From Polynucleobacter sp. SHI8 (GTDB lineage Bacteria; Pseudomonadota; Gammaproteobacteria; Burkholderiales; Burkholderiaceae), in assembly GCF_027944005.1 (NCBI RefSeq), contig NZ_AP027204.1, positions 2,418,001-2,482,000 of the forward strand: a DNA stretch of 64,000 nt, in the 5' to 3' direction. Positions 32,379 through 40,831 of the stretch are shown here, piece by piece. A model generated the notes under the pieces. That model ran no database searches. It saw nothing but the letters and a program-made list of their open reading frames with translations, and was not told where the DNA came from. Made by a program: the position numbers and the translations under genes. How positions within the stretch are numbered: position 1 is the stretch's first letter; every line of letters begins with the position of its first letter.

Positions 32379-33649
32379 GCCAGCCTATCTGCCGCCATCG
32401 TTGCCGTCAATTTGCTGTAATGACGATCAATCATGGCGGCACTATTGCCCATCTGCTTAGACAGCGTATGAATATCAGTCTTATTCTCCAATAGCTCCAA
32501 AGTAGCGTAGGTATGTCTAAGTGAATAGAGTGTTCGCATCTGCCCATCGTGACTTAATCCCAAACCACTATCTCGCATCAATCGCTTAAAAGCACCGTCA
32601 ATCCGCATGGGCTGATGACCGTTGGCAAATACGAAGATCAGCTCAGGGCAACGCGTCTCAAATAGTCGATCAAAGGGAATATCCCACACAGCCCGTTGTC
32701 TGCTGTGTAATCGTTTAAGCACATTAACTGCCTTGTGTTTAGCAATCAGCCAGCGGCCACCAGTCTTGCCATCCACCCATATACGAAGGTACTTCTTATC
32801 CCCTTGCGTGTGCCACTCAATATTGTTCCAGCAGATATTCAGTGCCTCAGTGCCATGCCGCATACCTGTGTATAAAAGCATCTCAATATAGTCACGCAGT
32901 AAGGGTCTAGTCTCATGCTCAATCTCTAGTCTGCCTTGCTTGATCCATGGCTCCATAAACTCCAACAAGCGATCAATCTCTTCGCGAGTAAATGCTGGGC
33001 GGGTTTTACCTTTTTGCCCTCTTGCTGTTAGCTTGGGAATAGCTACTCGTTCACTGATCCAGCCTTTGCTAATGGCTACCAGCTGTAACTTGGTCCACGC
33101 ACTGGCAAAGTTCATCAAGGTGCTGGCTCTGGGCACCTTGTTCATCTGCCTATTACGCCAAACCTCAAACTCATGCACGTCGGTATAAGTTATTTCTTCT
33201 AGTCTTTTGTCACCAAAGTAAGGTAGAAAGTATTTCTCAATACAGGTGATGTAGCTACCGTACACACTCTTGCCTATACCCACATCCAAGTCCTGCCGCA
33301 TTGAGTAGAGAGTGGCGTGTGCAATTTCTGCAAACGTGGGCGACTTTTGTGCAAGCCCCAGTCTTTGGCGAAATCTGGTTTCATCGTAAAGATCGCAAGC
33401 CATTCGTACTGCGTGTTCAATACTGGCTTGGCGGGTGGTCTGACGATGCCATGAGCCATCTTGCAGTCTAAAGCGACAATGCCAAAGTGGACTTCCGGGT
33501 CTGCGATGAATAACGACTTCGCCATCACGCAAGTAAAGCTCTGTGGGCTCGGCGTATTTGAGCTGGCTTAAGGCTGTGGGTTGGGATTCGTGCTGGGGCG
33601 AGGAGATTACTTCCAGATGACTTTCAGGTACTTTAATTACCTTGGTCAC
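32375..33649 (-). CDS. Tyrosine integrase of module 4
   Basis: 424 residues. The core-binding domain is around 115-215 (LYSMRQDLDVG, EKYFLPYFGDKRLEEITYTD). Catalytic residues: Arg in LLYTGMRHGTEALNI, Lys region VDGKTGGRWLIA, YSLRHTYATLEL with Arg (first His replaced by Tyr), MGNSAAMIDRHYSKL with the Tyr nucleophile and Asn in place of the second His. This substitution pattern is known in active integrases of phage-like elements. It lies mid-island rather than beside a tRNA repeat, so the module may be composite. Confidence 0.88.
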   Translation of the reverse strand: MTKVIKVPESHLEVISSPQHESQPTALSQLKYAEPTELYLRDGEVVIHRRPGSPLWHCRFRLQDGSWHRQTTRQASIEHAVRMACDLYDETRFRQRLGLAQKSPTFAEIAHATLYSMRQDLDVGIGKSVYGSYITCIEKYFLPYFGDKRLEEITYTDVHEFEVWRNRQMNKVPRASTLMNFASAWTKLQLVAISKGWISERVAIPKLTARGQKGKTRPAFTREEIDRLLEFMEPWIKQGRLEIEHETRPLLRDYIEMLLYTGMRHGTEALNICWNNIEWHTQGDKKYLRIWVDGKTGGRWLIAKHKAVNVLKRLHSRQRAVWDIPFDRLFETRCPELIFVFANGHQPMRIDGAFKRLMRDSGLGLSHDGQMRTLYSLRHTYATLELLENKTDIHTLSKQMGNSAAMIDRHYSKLTATMAADRLA

Positions 33650-33682
33650 TTTTTGGGCAGATTGCTGTTGTCATACAGCTAT

Positions 33683-33717
33683 TTTATTTTCAGAGTTTTG
33701 CTTTGGACAACCTCTTC
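33683..33717. repeat. TTTATTTTCAGAG...GGACAACCT repeat
   Basis: One of three copies (27411, 33683, 41411). Here and at 41411 it is followed within about 10 bp by a GTCCTTT-type dyad. It lies between the integrase start and the lipoprotein gene. Confidence 0.6.
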
Positions 33718-33724
33718 ATGAAAT

Positions 33725-33739
33725 GTCCTTTTAAAGGAC
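33725..33739. repeat. Dyad repeat, GTCCTTT type
   Basis: Perfect GTCCTTT-T-AAAGGAC, 2 bp beyond the stop of the lipoprotein gene and upstream of the integrase. Confidence 0.87.
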
Positions 33740-33741
33740 GC

Positions 33742-34005
33742 TTATTGATTAGCAGATCCAAAAAATCCCATTACACCCATAACAAACCCGATGTAATAAA
33801 AAAGCCCTGTATTTGGTTGTCCAATAATGTAAACATCATCCAGAAAAAGCCAGCCCAAGAAGGAAAAAATTACGATGTAGCCATGCCATAGACCCGATAA
33901 AAATCCATATGGATCGCCTATTTCTTCAGGGGCGTAGTGATGTGCGCATCCAGTTAGTACAAGACTAATAAGGACTATATAAAAAATAGGTTTTAAATAT
34001 CTCAT
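33742..34005 (-). CDS. Small lipoprotein with membrane segments
   Basis: 87 residues with a lipobox (ISLVLTGC at about 13-20), then HHYAPEEIGDPYGFLSGLWHG and two hydrophobic helices (YIVIFSFLGWLFL, GLFYYIGFVMGVMGFFG). The conserved-looking DPYGF..GxWHG motif occurs in small envelope proteins of unknown role. It follows the MauG-like gene with no gap and may belong to the Hxs operon. Confidence 0.6.
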   Translation of the reverse strand: MRYLKPIFYIVLISLVLTGCAHHYAPEEIGDPYGFLSGLWHGYIVIFSFLGWLFLDDVYIIGQPNTGLFYYIGFVMGVMGFFGSANQ

Positions 34006-35235
34006 CTAAAAAGATAATGTCTTTAAGAAAGCAGTTAGTTGACTTACCTCTTCTGGGGTTAGATAGTTAACTCTAGTTGTGCTGTCGCTGAATGTAAGTC
34101 TTTTAGATAGCTCATATCTATCAAACTGACTTAGCTTGTCTGTTTGCACCAAAGACAAAGGGTCATAGTGAGCAATAATTGCTTCTTGAATTGTTGCTAC
34201 AGATCCAGAATGCCCATATGGCGCGGTCTTTTCTACGTTGTACAGTGGCGCAGTTCGAAATTTATATAAGTCTTTTGGATTAAATGTCGCGTTATATCTC
34301 CCGTAGTCAACTCCAAAACCATTCTTACCAAATCCAAGCTGTGGAAACGGTACCGTATAAAACTTGAAATCGCTAAAGTGGGGTCCGTTGTGGCATGTAG
34401 AGCAGGCACCTTTGCCATAAAACACTCTGGCACCCTTCAATTCAGGCTGAGTAAGATCTTCTTTGCCTTGAACAAATCTCTCTAATTTTGTTTGCTTAAG
34501 TCTGAATTCGTTGCGAATAAAGGCCGCTATGGCCCTTGCAAAATCAATGTACTCTAGCTGGTCAACATTTTTATTAAGTACTTTGGCTAAATTTTGACTT
34601 GCTTCTGGCTCAATTTTTATAAGTCTTTGAGATATTGCCTTGTACACTTCTTTGGATTTATCTACTGACTCGGTTTTGTGATTTTTGACAAACTGATCCT
34701 CATCAAGCATCTCTCTAATTTCCACAACCGGTAAATGTATTGCCGTTACCAAAGCATCATTAGTAGGCCCCTGCGAACCAAATTGACTAAGCGGCTTTTT
34801 CAAAGAAAAGTCCACCCTACCATCCCAGAAAAATACATCAAAACCTTTGGCACCTCTGCCCCAAAAAGCCAAGGTATTTCTTGGTAGTTGCTTTGCTCCA
34901 TTAAGCAATCTATCGGGCCCAACCATTGTCTTTCCATCGCCGCCCCCAATAGCCGCCGCGTTGGGTATTCCGTCTGCAGAGCCAAATTTGTCTTGATGGC
35001 AGGTTCTGCATGAGATATTGCCATTAAGACTTAGCCCCTTATTGCTCTCAAAAAATTTAACCCCCAATGGTGATAATTTTTCATCGGAATTTCTATATAG
35101 CTCGTCTGCGGGCTTAAAGCCAGATTCAATTATTTGGCGCTTAATTATTTTTGTTTCAGCATTTTCAATGGCGCTAACATGCTGAGTTAGCACCATCAAT
35201 GAAAACAGGAGTATTTTATTAATAACGAATTTCAT
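34006..35235 (-). CDS. Hxs-associated MauG-like di-heme protein
   Basis: 409 residues with a signal peptide (INKILLFSLMVLTQHVSA). Two c-type heme sites are visible, CRTCH near residue 67 and CSTCH near 280, in a cytochrome-c-peroxidase/MauG layout (GIPNAAAIGG, FWDGRVD, RTAPLYNVEKTAPYGHSGS). MauG relatives oxidise amino-acid side chains in partner proteins. TIGRFAMs recognise a MauG-like protein as an accessory of the His-Xaa-Ser system. The gene start overlaps the end of the preceding gene by 17 bp. It should act in the periplasm, perhaps on the exported Hxs peptide. Confidence 0.88.
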   Translation of the reverse strand: MKFVINKILLFSLMVLTQHVSAIENAETKIIKRQIIESGFKPADELYRNSDEKLSPLGVKFFESNKGLSLNGNISCRTCHQDKFGSADGIPNAAAIGGGDGKTMVGPDRLLNGAKQLPRNTLAFWGRGAKGFDVFFWDGRVDFSLKKPLSQFGSQGPTNDALVTAIHLPVVEIREMLDEDQFVKNHKTESVDKSKEVYKAISQRLIKIEPEASQNLAKVLNKNVDQLEYIDFARAIAAFIRNEFRLKQTKLERFVQGKEDLTQPELKGARVFYGKGACSTCHNGPHFSDFKFYTVPFPQLGFGKNGFGVDYGRYNATFNPKDLYKFRTAPLYNVEKTAPYGHSGSVATIQEAIIAHYDPLSLVQTDKLSQFDRYELSKRLTFSDSTTRVNYLTPEEVSQLTAFLKTLSF

Positions 35236-35602
35236 GAGTTTTTACAAAATTTCTAACATCATTTGATTTTTCTTCAATTACCTCAATACCAATCATTGCA
35301 AGACTTTCTTCATTGACACCCAAAATCATCATCTTTTTTCTGAGCTTGTCATAGTCATCGCAAGTCAACAAACCTACCTCGGCGGAATGTAACTGCCTAA
35401 TAGACTCTTCAGATTTATCAACATTCACTTTATTTTTTGCAATTAAGTGATCACGCATAACATTGTCGCAAGCAAATACTAACTTTTTATAGTCTTCCTT
35501 ATAGATAACCTCAGCCAAATAAGGTGCGGCCATATATTTTGTAGCGAGCGCAATACAGCTTATAGAGGCAAATACATTCAGAACAATAAGTATTTTTTTC
35601 AT
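35219..35602 (-). CDS. Hxs-system accessory protein (TIGR03982-like)
   Basis: 127 residues from the internal ATG that follows the preceding stop by one base, with GGGATGTTGAA as SD; a longer in-frame start at 35638 would overlap the PG-binding gene. An N-terminal membrane anchor or signal (KILIVLNVFASISCIALATKYM) precedes a helical periplasmic part (VFACDNVMRDHLIAKNKVNV, LLTCDDYDKLRKKMMILG) with two Cys that could form a disulfide. Position between the PG-binding and MauG-like genes matches an accessory family of the His-Xaa-Ser system as I recall it. Confidence 0.65.
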   Translation of the reverse strand: MKKILIVLNVFASISCIALATKYMAAPYLAEVIYKEDYKKLVFACDNVMRDHLIAKNKVNVDKSEESIRQLHSAEVGLLTCDDYDKLRKKMMILGVNEESLAMIGIEVIEEKSNDVRNFVKTHEIRY

Positions 35603-35603
35603 T

Positions 35604-36011
35604 TCAACATCCCAAATTTCTTTTAGTCTGCTCATCAATTTGACCAGTCACCGGAATACTTTTACTCTCCTGAAATTTAATAATTGCCTCAATGTACTTG
35701 GCATTAAAAGAAGAATCTAAATCATCAATTGGGTAGCCCAAATCTTTTAACTTCACTAGGCATTTATCAGAATTAATACCACTTGCAATTTGCCTTTTCT
35801 TATTCTCCTGCGCCTCGGTAACTGCTGGCGTGGCAGGTAAAACAAAGGATCTTGGTGTGCTTTGTTCATTTCTATCAACATCAACCTCATCTTCATCCTC
35901 GTAAACAAGGTGTTGCCTTGTATAAATTTTGTACGAAGAAGAAAGTCCAACAACTAGAAAAATAATAGTTAACACCGTTATGGCTGTTGTCGATTTCTTT
36001 GAAAGTTCCAT
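35604..36011 (-). CDS. Membrane-anchored peptidoglycan-binding protein of Hxs locus
   Basis: 135 residues: one N-terminal membrane helix (TTAITVLTIIFLVVGLSSSYKIY), an acidic linker (DEDEVDVDRNE), and a C-terminal PG_binding_1 domain (CLVKLKDLGYPIDDLDSSFN, IIKFQESKSIPVTGQIDEQT). Known HxsA proteins combine a PG-binding-like part and His-Xaa-Ser repeats in one chain as I recall; here the two are separate genes. Starts 2 bp after hxsC. It may present or anchor the modified peptide at the cell wall. Confidence 0.7.
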   Translation of the reverse strand: MELSKKSTTAITVLTIIFLVVGLSSSYKIYTRQHLVYEDEDEVDVDRNEQSTPRSFVLPATPAVTEAQENKKRQIASGINSDKCLVKLKDLGYPIDDLDSSFNAKYIEAIIKFQESKSIPVTGQIDEQTKRNLGC

Positions 36012-36013
36012 AC

Positions 36014-37159
36014 TTATTCTTTAAATGCTCTGATGTGGTCGCTATACCTATACTTTTTTGAAGATGAAAAGAAGCCGCCACATTCACTTCTTTTTACACA
36101 GGAATCGCACTCTTCAACATATTCATTTTTCCAATCACTAATTGATTTAACGTAATTGGATTTAATATCTTGATTCACCACGCAGAGCTGATGGTTATAG
36201 ATGGATGTTCTTATTCCGTATGAATTTAGAATTCCTAAAGCCCTACTTAATGTATCTTTGTACTCATATGGATCTATCCATAATTTATCTAAGTTTGCTC
36301 GTGTAAAGCCCATCATTTCCAAGCCCATCAATGCAACATGGTCAACAAAAATAAGATTTCTAGCAATGAACTCACATGTCTGCACTAAACGATCAATTGT
36401 TTGCTTATGGATTACTACCCTAATTTCTACCTTTTGATTGAATCTTTTTAAATTCAAAATGCCTTGCATGGTTTCATCAAATGCGCCATTGGCTTGAACC
36501 ACATAATCATGTCTTGCAGGATCATCTGAATATATTGGAATGCCCAAAAGACAATCGTGGTGATTTACATCGGCATAACGCTTAGCAAATGAGCTATCTT
36601 TAAATGTTCTTCCGTTGGTTAAAACATCAATTGCGGTATTTGGTAGTGCCTTTTTTGTTTTTGTAATCAGCTCAATAAACTGGTCGCCATATAAGGTAGG
36701 TTCTCCACCTGTATATCCAATGTTCGCAGTGTCCTTTGGGATTAAATCAAGCGCCTCAATTGCCTCTTCCATTAGCCACGAGTCATCATGATCTTTTGGT
36801 GGTTGAGAGCACATCAAACAATAATGATTACATCGCTCGGTCAGTAAAAACGTATTGTTAGGGCTTTTCTTTCTAAATATGATGCCGATACGACCAGATG
36901 GTGAGATGCGGGCTATATCGCCCTCATCTATGTAGTTCATTTCCTCGGGTAGCTCTAGATGATTTACCTGACCCAAGTCTTTTGTAGCATCAAAAGTCAA
37001 ATACGCCCCAAAGCCCTCGGGAGCCGAGCCATTTTCAATTATTAAAGCCTTATCTTGGCGCTCGCCGATTGGTATCTGAGAATTTTTAGTCAGCGTAAAT
37101 AATCGACTCCTATCAAGAGTGAAATTTTCGACGACGCCTCGACCGTATAACTTAAGCAT
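36014..37159 (-). CDS. hxsC: His-Xaa-Ser system radical SAM maturase HxsC
   Basis: 381 residues. The radical SAM cluster is CNHYCLMC (about 111-118), followed by the GGE motif (IGYTGGEPTLYG). A C-terminal Cys set (CDSCVKRSEC) suggests an auxiliary iron-sulfur site. The N-terminal 100 residues are a separate domain. It overlaps hxsB by 8 bp, as paired HxsB/HxsC genes do. Radical SAM/SPASM-type enzymes install carbon-carbon or thioether links in ribosomal peptides; the precise reaction here is unknown to me. Confidence 0.87.
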   Translation of the reverse strand: MLKLYGRGVVENFTLDRSRLFTLTKNSQIPIGERQDKALIIENGSAPEGFGAYLTFDATKDLGQVNHLELPEEMNYIDEGDIARISPSGRIGIIFRKKSPNNTFLLTERCNHYCLMCSQPPKDHDDSWLMEEAIEALDLIPKDTANIGYTGGEPTLYGDQFIELITKTKKALPNTAIDVLTNGRTFKDSSFAKRYADVNHHDCLLGIPIYSDDPARHDYVVQANGAFDETMQGILNLKRFNQKVEIRVVIHKQTIDRLVQTCEFIARNLIFVDHVALMGLEMMGFTRANLDKLWIDPYEYKDTLSRALGILNSYGIRTSIYNHQLCVVNQDIKSNYVKSISDWKNEYVEECDSCVKRSECGGFFSSSKKYRYSDHIRAFKE

Positions 37160-38609
37160 TTGGTTGAGCCCAATCGGTGAATAACTGTTTCACAAACGAG
37201 TCTTCTTCCATTCGTTTAATCAAATATTTGAAGATCTTCATGTTTCTATTACAGAATTCAGAGTCTGGCTTTCTACCGACAAAGTCTTTGTATATGCCGT
37301 AGTGAAATACCGGATCGGCCCCGCAATAACTTTCAAATGCACAATCTGTACACATTGGTACGCTATATGCAAAGGATTCTTCTATTGGATCTAGTAAAGC
37401 ATCGCTGAGAAATATTTGCTCATAGGTATCTTTTAAAACGTGCCCAATTTGAAATTTATTCTCACCCATCTCAGCAAGCATTCTGCTCTCATCAGATGCA
37501 AACACTTTGCCATCGTAGTTATAGACTACTGCCCCAATTCCAATTCCTGCTGGGCTCATTAAGTCTACATAACCAGGCTCTGTGCTTGTAAGCATTTTGG
37601 AGAGAATGGTTGCCGCATAAAACTCTCTAAATTCTTTGCCTCTGCGGTTTAACTCAATGATGTACTCAAGACCTTCTACAAAAAATTCGTGCCATTTTTC
37701 TGCATCATAGGCGGCATATGTTTTTGTTTTAAGAGCAAAACCGTATGGTGACAAAGGTCTTAGAAAAATCCCTCCAAACTCTCTTTCAACATATTCATCA
37801 ATAATTTCTTTAACTCTCCCAAGACTTGCTTTAGTTGTAGTCATGAGCGCAGAAACAGAATATTTTCCTAAATATCTTCTTGTGGATGCAATTCCCTCAA
37901 TTGCTTTTTCATAACTATTGCTACCTTTGCGTGGTCTATTGTGGTTATGAAGATCTTTAGGCCCATCTAGAGAAGTAGAAATTTGAATTTTGTGTTGTTT
38001 ACAAAATTCCAATACCTGATCATTAATTAACGCTAAATTTGTTGCTATAACGTAGCCAATATTCTTGGTGCCCCTGAGACTTTCTGCACGCTCAACAATA
38101 TATTTTATGAGAGGAAAATTTAATAACGGCTCGCCACCTTGAAATTCAATTTTGATGTTTTGAGCCGGTGCCTTCAAAGCTAAGTCCAACGACTTATCTG
38201 CAACCTCTTTGGACATATCAAATGCTACTTTATCGTCCGAAGCTCTTGAAACCTGACAATACGGGCAACTATGCTCACATCGTAAAGAAACTACAAATAT
38301 ATGTAAGCCAGTGAATTCACTAAGGTTGCTATATTTCGTTCTTAACTTGATTGCCAATAAATCTTTAGCAATGCTTGTTTTGTCATCCACTAAAAAGTGT
38401 CTTGCTCTTAAATTGATATAGTCTGGATCTGATGAGGTTAATTGGTGTTTAACCAATTTCGATAACTTATCACGCGGAAGAGTCAGATACTCTCCAGCCA
38501 TATTAGTAACTACATAGCTCTGATCATCTAGAGCCTCAAACCTAAGTGGAAGAAGCTCATAAGAATGAGTTTTGTTTTTATAGAATTCTATCGGCTGAAA
38601 CTTACTCAT
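37152..38609 (-). CDS. hxsB: His-Xaa-Ser system radical SAM maturase HxsB
   Basis: 485 residues. Radical SAM motif CEHSCPYC (about 110-117), then EFQGGEPLLNF and a SPASM-like Cys set near the C-terminus (CTDCAFESYCG, ending EFCNRNMKIF). Length and paired setting with HxsC and HxsD match the TIGRFAM-defined system. The 5' end overlaps hxsD by 8 bp (ATGAGTAA) with AAAGG as SD. The auxiliary clusters suggest peptide modification; the exported repeat peptide encoded upstream is the likely substrate. Confidence 0.9.
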   Translation of the reverse strand: MSKFQPIEFYKNKTHSYELLPLRFEALDDQSYVVTNMAGEYLTLPRDKLSKLVKHQLTSSDPDYINLRARHFLVDDKTSIAKDLLAIKLRTKYSNLSEFTGLHIFVVSLRCEHSCPYCQVSRASDDKVAFDMSKEVADKSLDLALKAPAQNIKIEFQGGEPLLNFPLIKYIVERAESLRGTKNIGYVIATNLALINDQVLEFCKQHKIQISTSLDGPKDLHNHNRPRKGSNSYEKAIEGIASTRRYLGKYSVSALMTTTKASLGRVKEIIDEYVEREFGGIFLRPLSPYGFALKTKTYAAYDAEKWHEFFVEGLEYIIELNRRGKEFREFYAATILSKMLTSTEPGYVDLMSPAGIGIGAVVYNYDGKVFASDESRMLAEMGENKFQIGHVLKDTYEQIFLSDALLDPIEESFAYSVPMCTDCAFESYCGADPVFHYGIYKDFVGRKPDSEFCNRNMKIFKYLIKRMEEDSFVKQLFTDWAQPNA

Positions 38610-38901
38610 CCTTTATCAGCCCTGCCTTCGAGAAGGTGTGGGCAAGAATGAGGTTTCTTACGCCTTCAGTTTCTCTCTTGATTGATTCCCGAAGATCTTG
38701 ATCTAATACTTCTTTTTTAAATTCATCGACAAGTCTTGCCGCTTGAGCATCAGTTGATTTATCTGGGAACTTTATGAAACATGAATATGAAGTCCCGTTT
38801 TCTGAAATTACCGCCGAAAACTTATCGATAAATCTATAAGCGGCTTTTTTAATTGCTTCTGCAGAATAAATTGCTTTATCAAAGAAAACTTGCAATTCCA
38901 T
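38602..38901 (-). CDS. hxsD: His-Xaa-Ser system protein HxsD
   Basis: 99 residues. EVLDQDLREsIKRET near residues 63-77 corresponds to the LLNDYxLRE-like motif by which the HxsD family was named. No signal peptide; it is cytosolic and may bind the precursor for the radical SAM pair, like the RRE or small chaperone proteins of other peptide-modification systems (inference). It lies between the repeat peptide and hxsB in one operon. Confidence 0.82.
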   Translation of the reverse strand: MELQVFFDKAIYSAEAIKKAAYRFIDKFSAVISENGTSYSCFIKFPDKSTDAQAARLVDEFKKEVLDQDLRESIKRETEGVRNLILAHTFSKAGLIKDE

Positions 38902-38945
38902 TAGATTGCCCCATGGTCTTTAAATGCCCCAGAGGGCCAATCCAA

Positions 38946-39263
38946 TTAAATGGTTTCTGTTCTTGGGTCTTCTGAGTGACCAGAACGATGTGAACGATGG
39001 GAGGAATGAGAGGAATGAGAGTAGTGATCTGCGAAAATAACCCCAGATTCGCTCTTTTTCATCAATAAACGATGCATTTCATCATTCTTTTGATAATCCA
39101 CAACATGGGTAGTAACCCCATCTAGCTTGTTCACAGCCTTTAAATCATCAGAAGCTGATTTTTGATCTTGTTTCTCAGTTACAGGAGCAGAAATAGCATT
39201 TGCGTGTGAGCTAAACAATGATGCTGTTGCAACACCCACAGGAATCAGAAACTTCTTTTTCAT
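38946..39263 (-). CDS. Exported His-Xaa-Ser repeat peptide (HxsA-like precursor)
   Basis: 105 residues. A signal peptide (MKKKFLIPVGVATASLFSSHANA) is followed by a Lys/Asp-rich linker and then the tandem repeat HYSHSSHSSHRSHRSGHS, about residues 80-97. The His-Xaa-Ser repeat defines the substrate class of the Hxs system. A clear SD (GGGGAAAAATC) sets the start. It is short and lacks the PG-binding domain found in larger HxsA proteins; that domain is encoded separately at 35604. Repeat His residues are the probable modification or metal-binding sites. Confidence 0.87.
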   Translation of the reverse strand: MKKKFLIPVGVATASLFSSHANAISAPVTEKQDQKSASDDLKAVNKLDGVTTHVVDYQKNDEMHRLLMKKSESGVIFADHYSHSSHSSHRSHRSGHSEDPRTETI

Positions 39264-39378
39264 GATTTTTCCCCTTTTTCTTTAATGCCTTTAATTTAGC
39301 ACGCGATTATTACAAAATCAATAAGGAGTTGCATCCAAAATTAAAATGATTGAAAAACAATAGGTTATTAATAAGAAT

Positions 39379-39393
39379 GTCTTTTTAAAGGAC
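39379..39393. repeat. Dyad repeat, GTCCTTT type (one mismatch)
   Basis: GTCTTTT-T-AAAGGAC, 3 bp beyond the stop of the 49-residue membrane protein and about 115 bp upstream of the Hxs peptide gene. Confidence 0.75.
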
Positions 39394-39395
39394 GT

Positions 39396-39545
39396 TTAAT
39401 GTTTGGCTAATAAGGATAAAACCAATAAAGCAATACCCAACCCCACGATAATGAAGCCAACCTTAAATACCTTTTGGGCAACATCGATATCAAATACCAG
39501 CACTAATAAAACAAAAAAGAGTATTAAGCCAATAATTATGTGCAT
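39396..39545 (-). CDS. 49-residue membrane protein
   Basis: A short gene with an excellent SD (AGGAGGGTGATTAA) before its ATG. The product has two hydrophobic helices, MHIIIGLILFFVLLVLVF and VGFIIVGLGIALLVLSLL, split by a short DIDVAQKVFK loop, and ends AKH. It precedes the Hxs peptide gene by about 130 bp on the same strand. No family recognised; small double-helix membrane proteins are often regulators or subunits of larger complexes. Confidence 0.7.
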   Translation of the reverse strand: MHIIIGLILFFVLLVLVFDIDVAQKVFKVGFIIVGLGIALLVLSLLAKH

Positions 39546-39597
39546 TTAATCACCCTCCTTTTTGTTGTTCAAAATTAGTACATCACCGTATTCAATA

Positions 39598-40779
39598 CTA
39601 TTTTAGCCAAGGCTTTTGCATATGCGTAGGCATATGTTTGCATACCTCAATTAACCACCCGTTTCGCTGTGCCGCGGCCCAAGCACCTTTATGTTTTTGT
39701 TTAAATTCATTTCTTGTTAGACATTCTTTAGCCACCTTCAAAACATACTCTTTTGTGTATTTTCCATGTTCTGTAATTCGTATCAACGGCTTACTAAGCT
39801 CGACCCATAACCCACTTTTCAATGCATAGTTATGTGCAGATTGATACTTTTCTCTAAATTCTTTAACAGTTTTGCAATTACTTATAGCCTGCTTAACAGT
39901 TTCATCATTCCAGATAAACGCAGTATCAAGTATTTCTAATTCTTCTTTAGTTAGCTCTCTTGGCTCCTTGACAAAAGAAATCTTATTTTTTCTTGCCAAT
40001 CTAACTAACTCAGACTCAAGGGCTTTTAATAGCGGCGCCTTAGTTAGAAAGTCCAACTCTAAATAGTTAATTCCCTGCCCAATAGCAAAATCTTTTTTGA
40101 TCTTATCTCTAGCTTGTATAGCTTTAGCATTTTCCTTGTCCCTTAGCCAGCCTTCTTTATGCTGTCTACCGTGATACTCAATTACTAAGTTGAAATCAGG
40201 CAAGTAAAAATCAAATGGGTATCTTGCAATTTCGGCATATTGTTTAAACTTATGCTCCATAAGATATTCAATGTCGTGACTCATTAAGTACTCCCTGATT
40301 ACCCTAGGCCCAAACCAAGGGGCTTTATTGAGCATATGCTTGCAAACATCATCCAGCCATCCTTTATCCACTGCAATTGAGTAGGCACTGGTATGGGTAC
40401 TTTTAAACTCACCCCGCGTCTTACATTCTTTTGCCACCTTTGCAATATTGGCTTTAGTCCATTTACCATGTACTAAACCCCTTTCCATTGATGGTGGTAT
40501 TAGCTTTTGTTTTTTGGCAGTTGAATATGAAGATGAACTTCCCTTGCTCCACTCTGCGGTGGTTTTGTATTTTTTAGCCTCTTCTAGTAGCTTTTCTTTT
40601 GTCCAATAGCCATTAGATCTTTTCACAATGCTCATATGGGCACAAGCATCATCATTCCATTTATTTCGGCAACAGATTGCATAGGCGCTCGGACTGCTCT
40701 TACGCCATTCAGCAACTGTTTTATATAAAGACGCGTCTTTAATTACTGCGGCCTTATCCCAAGTTTTTCTATTCATCAA
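39598..40779 (-). CDS. Vsr/DUF559-like nuclease flanked by helical repeats
   Basis: 393 residues. Five repeats of about 33 residues (pattern KTxxEF..xxxSAYxxAxxxGWLxxxCxHM) lie at about 14-48, 68-98, 115-148, 300-330 and 350-384. Between the third and fourth is a PD-(D/E)xK-type nuclease core: FDFYLPDFNLVIEYHGRQH at about 189-207. The core resembles Vsr-like and EDxHD homing-type nucleases; the repeats resemble DNA-reading modules. A free-standing homing endonuclease or defence nuclease is likely. It stands alone between the 49-residue gene and a membrane protein. Confidence 0.72.
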   Translation of the reverse strand: MMNRKTWDKAAVIKDASLYKTVAEWRKSSPSAYAICCRNKWNDDACAHMSIVKRSNGYWTKEKLLEEAKKYKTTAEWSKGSSSSYSTAKKQKLIPPSMERGLVHGKWTKANIAKVAKECKTRGEFKSTHTSAYSIAVDKGWLDDVCKHMLNKAPWFGPRVIREYLMSHDIEYLMEHKFKQYAEIARYPFDFYLPDFNLVIEYHGRQHKEGWLRDKENAKAIQARDKIKKDFAIGQGINYLELDFLTKAPLLKALESELVRLARKNKISFVKEPRELTKEELEILDTAFIWNDETVKQAISNCKTVKEFREKYQSAHNYALKSGLWVELSKPLIRITEHGKYTKEYVLKVAKECLTRNEFKQKHKGAWAAAQRNGWLIEVCKHMPTHMQKPWLK

Positions 40780-40831
40780 GTTAATTAGTTAGTATGGTTC
40801 CAATAATGTACTTGAATAAAGGTTTGCGATT

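Noticed and set aside
25073..39263. Type VI secretion cluster suggested by the Tai-like protein
   Set aside because: No tss, VgrG, Hcp or effector-like gene is present in the island.
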